Assembly (NCBI GenBank): GCA_947565255.1
Contig: CANOFI010000165.1
Coordinates: 1-5,509 of the forward strand
Length of the DNA stretch: 5,509 nt
Direction: 5' to 3'
DNA from: an uncultured Lachnospiraceae bacterium
Lineage (GTDB): Bacteria; Bacillota; Clostridia; Lachnospirales; Lachnospiraceae
Positions 1-5,509 of the stretch are shown one piece after another; positions within the stretch are counted from its first letter, which is position 1; every line of letters starts with the position of its first letter. The notes under the pieces were generated by a model. That model was not told where the DNA came from and did not search any database. It was given only the letters and a program-made list of their open reading frames with translations. A program made the translations under genes and the position numbers.

Positions 1-67
1 TACCCCTATAATTGACTCCTGCTTTCTTCCTTTTTTACTGTCTATAAATGCTTCTCCACCTCATAAC

Positions 68-106
68 ACGGATATTTCGTACTTTGATTATAGCATATCC
101 GTATGC
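68..106. repeat. Small palindromes over the leftward promoter (possible operator)
   Basis: Two overlapping inverted repeats sit on the promoter at 87-115. ACGGATAT (68-75) is repeated inverted as ATATCCGT (95-102), bracketing the -10 and the start region. GCATA (93-97) and TATGC (102-106), separated by TCCG, form a compact dyad between the -10 and -35. Their position is right for a repressor or activator site, but the arms are short (8 and 5 bp) in AT-rich DNA, so chance is not excluded. No regulator can be named. Confidence 0.3.
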
Positions 107-115
107 TTATTACAA
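87..115 (-). promoter_or_regulatory. Sigma-A-type promoter firing leftwards, out of the window
   Basis: On the minus strand a -35 hexamer TTGTAA (115..110) and a perfect -10 TATAAT (92..87) are separated by exactly 17 bp. The -10 is preceded by TGC, which makes it an extended -10. Transcription should start near position 80 and run left. It lies 28 bp beyond the stop codon of the histidine kinase gene, so it most likely serves the next minus-strand gene, whose start is not in the window. The ~80 nt of leader seen here contain GAGGTGGAG (about 60-52) and GCAGGAG (about 24-18) purine runs, but neither is followed by a usable start codon at proper distance. The call rests on sequence match only. 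Confidence 0.7.
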
Positions 116-142
116 CCTGGTTTCTGCCTTTGCCTTCACAGG

Positions 143-3100
143 TCAGCGAACCAGTTTCTGAAGCAGGGCAATAAAGGACTCTACATTCAGCGGCTTTGCA
201 AGATGCGCATTCATTCCATTTTTCAGCGCTTCTTCTTTATCCTCTTCCATCGCATTGGCAGTCATCGCAATGATCGGCAGATGCTTGACATCCTTTCTCG
301 GCAGCTTGCGAATGGTCCGGGTGGCCTCATACCCATCCATAACCGGCATCTGCACATCCATCAGAATAGCATCATAATAATTCTCCTGTGCATGTTCCAC
401 CATACTTACCGCATCTGTGCCGTCCGGTGCAGTTTCAACAGAAAATCCCGTCTCTTCCAGAATCACTTCGGCAATCTCCCTGTTTAACTCATTATCATCC
501 ACAAGCAGAACGCGCTTTCCACTGAAATCAGCCTGCGACCATACCGGAGCACTTTCTTCCCTGTCCCCGTCTAAATTGTTTACCGTCAGCAATACGGATT
601 TTAAATCCGACATAAAAAGAGGTTTTGCACAAAAAGCAGTTACGCCTGCCTCCCTGGCCTCTTTTTCAATGTCCGTCCAGTCATAGGCAGTCAAAATAAT
701 AATCGGCGTTTCCTGTCTCACTGTCTGCCGGATTTTATGCGCTGTTTCTACACCGCTCATTCCCGGCATCTGCCAGTCGATAATATAAGTATGGTAGGGA
801 TCCCCCTCCTCGTCGGAAGCCTTCGCGCGGTAAACCGCCTCGCGCCCGGACACCGTCCACTCTGAACGAAGACCAATCTGCTTAAGCATTTTATTGACGC
901 TGTCACAGGTATTGGGGTCATCATCTACCACAAGTGCCCGCAACCCTTCCAGTTCCTTAATCTGCGTTGCATTTTCTTCCAAATCCTGCAATTTCAGGCT
1001 AAATTCCACTGTAAATGTGCTTCCCTTGCCAGGTTCGCTCTCCGCACGGATGGTACCATTCATCATTTCTACAATATTCTTTGTAATTGCCATACCAAGT
1101 CCGGTTCCCTGGATTCCGCTCTGTGTCACAGTAGTTTCCCTTTCAAACGGTTCAAAGACATGCTTTACAAATTCCGGCGACATACCGATACCATTGTCCT
1201 TCACAATGAATATATAATCGCCATAACCATGACGATATGTTGTTTTCTGGATAATCCGGAACGTAACCGTTCCGCCGGCGGGCGTATATTTGACCGCATT
1301 GCTGAGCAGATTAATAAATATCTGGTTTAATTTCAGCGGGTCTGCAATCACATCCTCATTATTGACCTCAAAGGTGTCAATGAACAGCTCCAGCTGCTTT
1401 GCTTTCACCTGCGGCTGGATTATATTCACCAGATTATGCATAAGCTCAGAAATATTACATTCCTGCTCCTTAATCTGCACCTTCCCGCTTTCAATCCGGC
1501 TCATGTCCAAAATATCATTAATCAGGCTGAGCAGATGATTGCTGGAGGAAAGCACCTTCTGCAGACAATCCTGCACCTGCGCCTTATTATCAATATGGCT
1601 GACTGCAATCGTGGTAAAACCGATAATGGCATTCATCGGCGTGCGGATATCGTGGGACATATTGGAAAGGAAGGTCGTCTTGGCCTGATTGGCGTGCTGC
1701 GCCTGCATCAGTGCATCCTGCAAGGCCAGCGTCTGCTCGCGCTGCGCCTGCACCTGCGCGGTAATATCCTTAGAAAACGACAAGCACATAATATCACCCG
1801 TATCATCATCCTGCAGCATAATCAGTGTCTGCCGGACACACATGGGTTCCTCGTACATAGCCAGCCCCCAGTAGTCAACAACGACTTCTCTTTCTCCCTG
1901 CTCAAAGCGTTCTTTTAGCTTCTCCAGGTCAATGATTTCCTCAAACTGGGGCAGAGATTCCTTCAAAATAAAAGCCTTCCATTTTTCAAAACATTCCGAC
2001 GCCCGGCAGGGAGCACTTATCCCAATCTTCTCAAGCAGGGATATCCGTTTCCCGTTTACCATACGGGTAATGTCCTCCTCAATCAAATCCCGCGTCAGAT
2101 TAAATTCAAACATGCTGAACGCACTGGAAGTAATGGCACTCTGATACTGCCGTTCTTTGCGGTATGCAATGGCCATCTCCCTCTGAATATGCAGTTCTTT
2201 TTCCTTGATTTCTGTAATATTCTGCTGGGCTAACAAAACTTTGTCCGCCCTTCCATCGGTTCGTTCCAGACAAATCACATTTATATGTTTCCACTCAGGC
2301 CTGCCGTTGAGCATTACATAACACTCAAAACGCAGATCATTTTGTCCGGACAATGCCTCAGCAATCGCTTCCCTTTCAATTTCCCGGGCAAATTCCTCAC
2401 GGGCAGACTCAACCGGCATGAGCGAACACAAATATTTCTTTAGCTCCTCGTAATTTCCGCAGACAGCAATACTTCCATCCTCCGGAACTGTCCCCGCCAG
2501 ATATTGATAAGTACCCTGGTTCAAATCCACCATGGCAAACCTGGAAAACAGCGTGCTGACTCCATTAATGACATACCCCATCTCCCGGTTTTCCCGCTCA
2601 AGCTTCCTTTGTTCCTGGGCGGCATGAATCACGAGAACAATAACATAAAGCACGAACAGCCCAAGCAAAAAAAGCACCAGTTCAATTCCCACCTTATTTG
2701 CATTCCAGAGCATTTTCTGCGTCACACTCTTTGGAAAAGTCTGTACAAGCACAAAATCGTAATCCGGAAGATTTGTCACACAAATATTATCTGTCCTGCT
2801 ATTGGATTCGCAGCTGAATACGCCTTCGCCGCCTTTTTGAAAAATTTCCCGCACACTGGCAGCCGTATGCGCATCAATCACACCCTCTTTATTGAGCCCG
2901 TCAACCAGACTGCCTTCATAAGCATCCCCGCCGGAACTTGCAACCACCCGGCCTTCAACGGTACAAAGGTAAACATCCGCCTGTTCACCAAAATAAGAGG
3001 TCGACAACATATCCTGAAGGTAATCATCTGCAAAATACAATCCCAAAAGCATACCATAAATCTTGTTGTTTTGCTTTAACGGAGCATAAAAAACCATCAT

Positions 3101-3535
3101 AGGTCTGTTGGTCAGACGGGATTTTTCCACTACCTCCAACCCGGTTTTCCCATTCATTCCCTTAACAAAATAGCTGCGGTCCGAGCTGTCGGAAGTTTCC
3201 CCGCTCGAAGCAATATTCAATCCATCTGCCTTCGTGAACCGAATGGCGTCAAACATTGAATGCTCCTCTAAATCTCTGAGCAGGTCTTTATCTAAAACCG
3301 ATTTATTCTGATTGCTATTAAAAAAATATACATAGTTGTTAATACTCTGCAGAGCGCTGTTAAACTCGCCCTCTACACGCTTTGCATTCTGCCGGGCAGA
3401 ATCGGCGGCATAATTTTTATTTTGCTCCAGTATCCGGTTCTGGTTTTGGTACATAAACAAAAACAATGCAAAAATGATTCCTGCTAAAAGAACCAATACA
3501 AAAAATATTTCTCTTGACAATTTTTTCCTTTTCAT
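143..3535 (-). CDS. Membrane-bound hybrid sensor histidine kinase with dCache sensor and two receiver domains
   Basis: This 1130-residue signalling protein autophosphorylates on histidine and relays phosphate to its own receivers. A basic N-terminus leads into TM1 (about 9-28). An extracytoplasmic double-Cache-like sensor (about 29-282, with DRSYF near 119-123) follows, then TM2 (about 284-304), a charged coiled coil (305-320) and two PAS-like regions (about 321-445 and 458-600). A Gln/Ala-rich signalling helix (592-618) connects to HisKA with H-box SHDIRTPMN (His628). The HATPase has an N-box (Asn742/746), G1 DNGIGM (780-785), F-box (793-799) and G2 GTGLGM (810-815). Receiver 1 has Asp871/872, phospho-acceptor Asp920, Thr949 and Lys971. 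Receiver 2 has Asp1013/1014, phospho-acceptor Asp1060, Thr1092 and Lys1114. All catalytic residues are present and no frameshift is seen. There is no HPt or DNA-binding domain, so an external phosphotransfer partner is needed. The ligand cannot be read from the sequence; the dCache amino-acid motif YxxxxRxWY is not seen. The ATG is supported by GAGGAG six bases upstream and by a promoter at 3712-3740. Confidence 0.95.
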   Translation of the reverse strand: MKRKKLSREIFFVLVLLAGIIFALFLFMYQNQNRILEQNKNYAADSARQNAKRVEGEFNSALQSINNYVYFFNSNQNKSVLDKDLLRDLEEHSMFDAIRFTKADGLNIASSGETSDSSDRSYFVKGMNGKTGLEVVEKSRLTNRPMMVFYAPLKQNNKIYGMLLGLYFADDYLQDMLSTSYFGEQADVYLCTVEGRVVASSGGDAYEGSLVDGLNKEGVIDAHTAASVREIFQKGGEGVFSCESNSRTDNICVTNLPDYDFVLVQTFPKSVTQKMLWNANKVGIELVLFLLGLFVLYVIVLVIHAAQEQRKLERENREMGYVINGVSTLFSRFAMVDLNQGTYQYLAGTVPEDGSIAVCGNYEELKKYLCSLMPVESAREEFAREIEREAIAEALSGQNDLRFECYVMLNGRPEWKHINVICLERTDGRADKVLLAQQNITEIKEKELHIQREMAIAYRKERQYQSAITSSAFSMFEFNLTRDLIEEDITRMVNGKRISLLEKIGISAPCRASECFEKWKAFILKESLPQFEEIIDLEKLKERFEQGEREVVVDYWGLAMYEEPMCVRQTLIMLQDDDTGDIMCLSFSKDITAQVQAQREQTLALQDALMQAQHANQAKTTFLSNMSHDIRTPMNAIIGFTTIAVSHIDNKAQVQDCLQKVLSSSNHLLSLINDILDMSRIESGKVQIKEQECNISELMHNLVNIIQPQVKAKQLELFIDTFEVNNEDVIADPLKLNQIFINLLSNAVKYTPAGGTVTFRIIQKTTYRHGYGDYIFIVKDNGIGMSPEFVKHVFEPFERETTVTQSGIQGTGLGMAITKNIVEMMNGTIRAESEPGKGSTFTVEFSLKLQDLEENATQIKELEGLRALVVDDDPNTCDSVNKMLKQIGLRSEWTVSGREAVYRAKASDEEGDPYHTYIIDWQMPGMSGVETAHKIRQTVRQETPIIILTAYDWTDIEKEAREAGVTAFCAKPLFMSDLKSVLLTVNNLDGDREESAPVWSQADFSGKRVLLVDDNELNREIAEVILEETGFSVETAPDGTDAVSMVEHAQENYYDAILMDVQMPVMDGYEATRTIRKLPRKDVKHLPIIAMTANAMEEDKEEALKNGMNAHLAKPLNVESFIALLQKLVR

Positions 3536-3538
3536 ACC

Positions 3539-3661
3539 TTACTCCTCTATATGATAAAATTCTACATATATTTTCTCAATACTGTTTTTCATATGGTAAA
3601 CCCTGTTTCTTTCCTGACCGTTTCCACTCATTAACTGCTGCATTTTTAATTCTATATTCAT
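3539..3661 (-). other. Possible small leader ORF (up to 40 codons) upstream of the kinase
   Basis: Within the kinase leader an open frame runs from ATG at 3661 (40 aa), with in-frame ATGs at 3643 (34 aa), 3631 (30 aa) and 3592 (17 aa, ending ...IEKIYVEFYHIEE). Its TAA overlaps the end of the kinase Shine-Dalgarno region and sits three bases before the kinase ATG, an arrangement suited to translational coupling. None of these starts has a good Shine-Dalgarno sequence; the best is a weak AGGG before 3592. I recognise no family. It may be a chance open frame. A competing 63-codon frame over the same DNA argues that open frames here arise easily. Confidence 0.2.
3542..3547 (-). promoter_or_regulatory. 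Ribosome binding site of the hybrid kinase gene
   Basis: GAGGAG lies six bases before the ATG at 3535 and fixes that start, which also gives the expected basic residues just ahead of TM1. The stop codon of a small upstream reading frame (TAA, 3541..3539) falls between this site and the ATG, so ribosomes finishing that frame would run across the site. Confidence 0.85.
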
Positions 3662-3680
3662 ACAGCATCGTATAGCATCT
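3661..3680. repeat. Imperfect tandem 10-bp repeat in the kinase leader
   Basis: TACAGCATCG (3661-3670) is followed directly by TATAGCATCT (3671-3680); 8 of 10 bases match. The pair is flanked by ATTCA (3656-3660) and TGAAT (3680-3684), a short inverted repeat. On the transcript from the promoter at 3712-3740 it lies about 25-45 nt after the predicted start. It could be a protein-binding site or part of a weak hairpin, but it is short and may be chance. Confidence 0.25.
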
Positions 3681-3711
3681 GAATGGTCCGTCCGTCTGCC
3701 AGTTACCAGAA

Positions 3712-3740
3712 ATTATACCATAATTTAACCAGAGCTTCAA
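3712..3740 (-). promoter_or_regulatory. Extended -10 promoter for the hybrid kinase gene
   Basis: On the minus strand TTGAAG (-35, 3740..3735) and a perfect TATAAT (-10, 3717..3712) are 17 bp apart, and the -10 is preceded by TGG (extended -10). It begins 24 bp after the galT stop codon. Transcription would start near 3705, giving the kinase mRNA a leader of about 170 nt. The promoter means the kinase does not depend on galT transcription, although no strong intrinsic terminator separates them. Confidence 0.7.
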
Positions 3741-3763
3741 GTATAAAACTATACACCCATCTA

Positions 3764-5254
3764 TCATAAAACCGCAATAAATCGGCGAAAGGCCTCCATT
3801 CCCGCCGCATCACGCTTGAACACCCCGGCGTCCTCAAGCACCTTTTCAAAGACAAGCCCCGTCTCTTTTTTTATAATTGCATCTATATTTGCCTCATTCA
3901 CATCATCGTATCTCTTTAAAAAAGCATCCGCCCAGTCCGCATGCTTCTCAATTTTTTCGTTGGAACGGATATCCTTTCCGCAGACAATATACTCTGCAAG
4001 AATATCCATTTCTTCCTTCAGTCTCGACGGAAGCACTGCAAGCCCCATCACCTCAATCAAACCTATGTTCTCCTTTTTAATATGATGAAGCTCCTCGTGC
4101 GGATGGTATACCCCAAGGGGGTACTCCTCGGTCGTGATGTTATTGCGCAGAACCACATCCAGCTCAAACCTTCCGTCCTTTTTACGTGCAATCGGCGTGA
4201 CCGTGTTATGCGGCTCCCCGTCTGTCTGCGCATAAATAAAGGCCGCCTCATCCGTATAGCTTCGCCATGTATGTAAAATATGCTCCGCCAGATCAATTAT
4301 TCTGCCCTCATCCTTACATCTTAACCGGATGACCGAAAGAGGCCATTTTACAATCCCGGCTTCCACGTCTTCGTATCCCTTTATGGTAACCTGCTCCTCA
4401 ACCGGCGCCTTTGCCATTGCAAATTCATAATTTCCGCCCTGAAAATGGTCATGCGACAAAATGGAACCGCCGACAATCGGCAAATCCGCATTGGAGCCGA
4501 GGAAATAATGCGGGAACAGCTTAATAAAATCAAACAGCTTGACAAATGTGCTGCGCTCAATACTCATAGGAATATGCTCACCATTGAATACAATGCAGTG
4601 TTCATTGTAATAGACATATGGTGAATACTGGAATCCCCATTTTGTATTGTTGATTGTGAGGGGAATTACCCTGTGGTTTTCTCTCGCCGGATGGTTGGCG
4701 CGCCCCGCATACCCCTCGTTCTCCATGCATAAAAGGCACTTGGGGTACTCCGTCTGCCGGGCAAACTTCGCGGCAGCAATGGCCTTCGGGTCCTTTTCCG
4801 GCTTGCTTAAATTGATGGTTATGTCCAGGTCCCCATATTTTGTCGGCACCGTCCACTTTACATCCTTACAAACGCGGTACCGCCGGATATAATCAGAATC
4901 CCGGCTCAGCTTATAAAAATAGTCTGTCGCCTCCCTCGGCGACACTTTGTACTTTTCCCAGAATCTGTCAATGACTGCCACCGGTCTCGGCATAAGACAG
5001 TTCATAAGTCTTGTGTCAAAAAGGTCACGGTAAACGATACTGTCCTCGATGAGCTTCTGCTCCACAGCGTAGTCCAGCAGCTCCCCCAGCGTCTCCTCCA
5101 AATCTACATTTATGTATTCCTGCCCGTCATCCACAAACTCATCCAGCCGCAGGACATCCAGAATCAAATTTGTTGTGTAAATCTCCTCCTCCGTCGGCAC
5201 CAGACCCGTCTCTAGACCGTATGCCACCAACTTTTTCACTGCCGAATATACCAT
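3764..5254 (-). CDS. galT: UTP/UDP-glucose--hexose-1-phosphate uridylyltransferase, class II (galactose-1-phosphate uridylyltransferase)
   Basis: GalT is a cytoplasmic Leloir-pathway enzyme that swaps UMP between UDP-glucose and galactose-1-phosphate, giving glucose-1-phosphate and UDP-galactose. The class II family signature DLPIVGGSILSHDHFQGG is complete at residues 257-274; its HDH (His268, His270) holds the presumed uridylylated histidine, assigned by analogy with the HxH of class I enzymes. A CLLC motif (Cys173, Cys176) followed by a conserved-looking ENEGYAGRANHPARENHR stretch (178-195) marks the N-terminal GalP_UDP_transf-type domain; the C-terminal part (about 247-440, with YHPHEELHHIK at 383-393) matches the second family domain. 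At 496 aa it is the usual length for Firmicutes class II enzymes (roughly 490-510), with no sign of damage. The ATG has AAGGAGG six bases upstream. No galK or galE adjoins it in this window, so it is either a lone gene or the end of a split Leloir cluster. Confidence 0.97.
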   Translation of the reverse strand: MVYSAVKKLVAYGLETGLVPTEEEIYTTNLILDVLRLDEFVDDGQEYINVDLEETLGELLDYAVEQKLIEDSIVYRDLFDTRLMNCLMPRPVAVIDRFWEKYKVSPREATDYFYKLSRDSDYIRRYRVCKDVKWTVPTKYGDLDITINLSKPEKDPKAIAAAKFARQTEYPKCLLCMENEGYAGRANHPARENHRVIPLTINNTKWGFQYSPYVYYNEHCIVFNGEHIPMSIERSTFVKLFDFIKLFPHYFLGSNADLPIVGGSILSHDHFQGGNYEFAMAKAPVEEQVTIKGYEDVEAGIVKWPLSVIRLRCKDEGRIIDLAEHILHTWRSYTDEAAFIYAQTDGEPHNTVTPIARKKDGRFELDVVLRNNITTEEYPLGVYHPHEELHHIKKENIGLIEVMGLAVLPSRLKEEMDILAEYIVCGKDIRSNEKIEKHADWADAFLKRYDDVNEANIDAIIKKETGLVFEKVLEDAGVFKRDAAGMEAFRRFIAVL

Positions 5255-5260
5255 GAGAAT

Positions 5261-5267
5261 CCTCCTT
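5261..5267 (-). promoter_or_regulatory. Ribosome binding site of galT
   Basis: AAGGAGG, a full match to the Bacillus/Clostridium anti-SD, lies six bases before the galT ATG at 5254 and settles the start. It predicts efficient translation. Confidence 0.9.
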
Positions 5268-5295
5268 CCAGAACGTGTTTAAATATTATTTATGT

Positions 5296-5332
5296 CAACC
5301 ATGTGTCACAGTTCATCCTTCCTGACATGTTG
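5296..5332. repeat. Imperfect inverted repeat in the galT leader
   Basis: CAACCATGTGTCA (5296-5308) faces TGACATGTTG (5323-5332); the arms pair as CAAC-ATGT-CA with bulges around a ~14-nt loop. The left arm overlaps TGTGTCACA (5302-5310), a 9-bp dyad. The repeat would lie within the galT mRNA if transcription begins near 5364, about 40 nt ahead of the ribosome binding site. It could be a hairpin or an operator. No known binding consensus is matched with confidence. Confidence 0.25.
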
Positions 5333-5364
5333 ATGTTGAGAAAATATGCTCACATGGCATGCTG

Positions 5365-5386
5365 TTAAAAATTATTTAATTTTTAA
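5365..5386. repeat. Perfect 22-bp AT-rich palindrome (possible operator) in the divergent promoter region
   Basis: TTAAAAATTA (5365-5374) and TAATTTTTAA (5377-5386) are perfect inverted copies around a TT centre. The palindrome covers the presumed galT -10 and ends 8 bp before the shared -35 hexamer. In that position a bound dimer could block galT and also touch the divergent promoter. The arms are pure A/T in A/T-rich DNA, which raises the chance of coincidence. No regulator family can be named. Confidence 0.4.
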
Positions 5387-5400
5387 TAAATTTCTTGCAA
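5371..5400 (-). promoter_or_regulatory. Probable galT promoter
   Basis: On the minus strand TTGCAA (5400..5395) is followed, after 18 bp, by AATAAT (5376..5371); a TAAATA with 16-bp spacing (5378..5373) is an overlapping alternative. Start would be near 5364, giving a leader of about 110 nt. The match is moderate, with no TGn extension. TTGCAA is its own reverse complement, so the same six bases serve as -35 of the stronger plus-strand promoter. A better -35 (TTGACA, 5298..5293) exists closer to galT but has no -10 at workable distance. Confidence 0.4.
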
Positions 5401-5423
5401 CTCCATGAAACATATGATATACT
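5395..5423 (+). promoter_or_regulatory. Strong extended -10 promoter firing rightwards
   Basis: TTGCAA (5395-5400), a 17-bp spacer and TATACT (5418-5423) preceded by TGA form a near-consensus sigma-A promoter with extended -10. Transcription would start near 5430 and leave the window at the right edge. No start codon with a Shine-Dalgarno sequence occurs in the remaining 80 nt, so the transcript begins with a long leader or is itself a non-coding RNA. It is divergent from galT. Confidence 0.65.
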
Positions 5424-5429
5424 ATCTGT

Positions 5430-5509
5430 AAAGAAGGTACTGTCGATAGACGGTTTTGCCTTGGGTTTTTAGTTAAAAAAGCAACCTTTAACCTTGGCGT
5501 GGGTGGTTG
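5430..5509 (+). other. 5' leader of a rightward transcript, with competing pairing segments, cut by the window edge
   Basis: The predicted RNA contains GGTT at 5452-5455, 5464-5467 and 5505-5508 and AACC at 5483-5486 and 5490-5493, so several mutually exclusive stems can form. CCTTGG also occurs twice (5459-5464, 5492-5497), and TTTTT/AAAAA (5466-5470, 5475-5479) can close a small hairpin. This pattern fits a cis-regulatory leader, but I matched it to no riboswitch, T-box or ncRNA family I know, and the element is incomplete here. It may be unstructured. Confidence 0.25.
5475..5509 (-). terminator. Terminator-like hairpin and T-run for a minus-strand gene beyond the right edge (weak)
   Basis: Read on the minus strand, CAACC (5509..5505) can pair with GGTTG (5486..5482), followed by C and six Ts (5480..5475). 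The intervening 18 nt allow a further ACC/GGT pairing. Stem length is at least 5 bp, and the left arm starts exactly at the window edge, so it may be longer. If real, it would end a gene arriving from the right on the minus strand, but this competes with the reading of the same DNA as a plus-strand leader. Confidence 0.25.

Noticed and set aside
7..12. TATAAT on the plus strand at the left edge
   Set aside because: Any -35 would be outside the window and the transcript would be antisense to the kinase gene. A lone hexamer in AT-rich DNA is not evidence.
117..154. CTGGTT/AACCAG inverted repeat around the kinase stop codon as a terminator
   Set aside because: The stem is only 6 bp with a 26-nt loop and is not followed by a T-run on the minus strand; it does not fit an intrinsic terminator.
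1436..1918. 160-codon open frame on the plus strand
   Set aside because: It is antisense to the HisKA and signalling-helix region; the repetitive Gln/Ala codons there suppress stop codons on the other strand. The product is low-complexity and has no RBS.
2504..3079. 191-codon open frame on the plus strand
   Set aside because: It is antisense to the dCache and TM2 coding region of the kinase, has no Shine-Dalgarno or promoter, and its product is His/Lys/Asn/Ile-rich with no recognisable domain.
3514..3519. TTGACA on the plus strand as an antisense promoter at the kinase start
   Set aside because: No -10-like hexamer occurs at 15-19 bp, so an antisense promoter is not supported.
3576..3767. 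63-codon minus-strand ORF starting with an ATGA overlap of the galT stop
   Set aside because: The ATGA overlap suggests coupling, but there is no Shine-Dalgarno before it, the frame runs straight through a near-perfect promoter, and the peptide shows no family features.
5293..5298. TTGACA (minus strand) as a consensus -35 for galT
   Set aside because: At 16-18 bp spacing the -10 position falls on sequence such as CGTTCT, unlike TATAAT. The nearby TAATAT is only a few bases away, far too close.
5293..5319. Eight-codon minus-strand frame after AGGAAGG in the galT leader
   Set aside because: The purine run touches the ATG with no spacer, so it cannot act as its ribosome binding site, and the peptide is too short to judge.

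Overview
The window looks like chromosomal DNA from a Gram-positive anaerobe of the class Clostridia, most likely a Lachnospiraceae-type gut bacterium. This is inferred from four things: a class II (Firmicutes-type) galactose-1-phosphate uridylyltransferase, a large dCache/PAS hybrid histidine kinase of the kind common in that group, strong purine-rich Shine-Dalgarno sequences (AAGGAGG, GAGGAG) and AT-rich intergenic DNA around moderately GC-rich genes. No species is claimed. I see no rRNA, tRNA, CRISPR, insertion sequence or phage gene.

Layout, right to left, because both genes lie on the minus strand. Positions 5255-5509 are a divergent control region. It holds a very good plus-strand promoter (5395-5423) firing out of the right edge, a weaker minus-strand promoter for galT that reuses the same palindromic TTGCAA hexamer, and a perfect 10+10 bp AT-rich palindrome over the galT -10. 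The first ~80 nt of the rightward transcript are non-coding and contain competing GGTT/AACC segments. Positions 3764-5254 encode GalT of the Leloir pathway. Positions 3536-3763 are a gap with a clear extended -10 promoter for the next gene, a ~170-nt leader and a doubtful small ORF whose stop codon abuts the kinase ribosome binding site. Positions 143-3535 encode a 1130-residue membrane hybrid sensor kinase (dCache sensor, two PAS-like regions, HisKA, HATPase, two receivers). Positions 1-142 hold no gene but carry another near-consensus minus-strand promoter (87-115) embedded in small palindromes. It should drive a gene lying beyond the left edge.

Function. GalT converts galactose-1-phosphate and UDP-glucose into glucose-1-phosphate and UDP-galactose. 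The kinase senses an unknown extracellular signal and can pass phosphate through two receivers, but it has no HPt domain and no DNA-binding output, so its partner must be encoded elsewhere. Because the kinase has its own promoter, its position after galT does not show a joint role. No convincing intrinsic terminator lies between galT and the kinase, so some readthrough is possible. Overall the coding content is ordinary; the interest lies in the three intergenic control regions.
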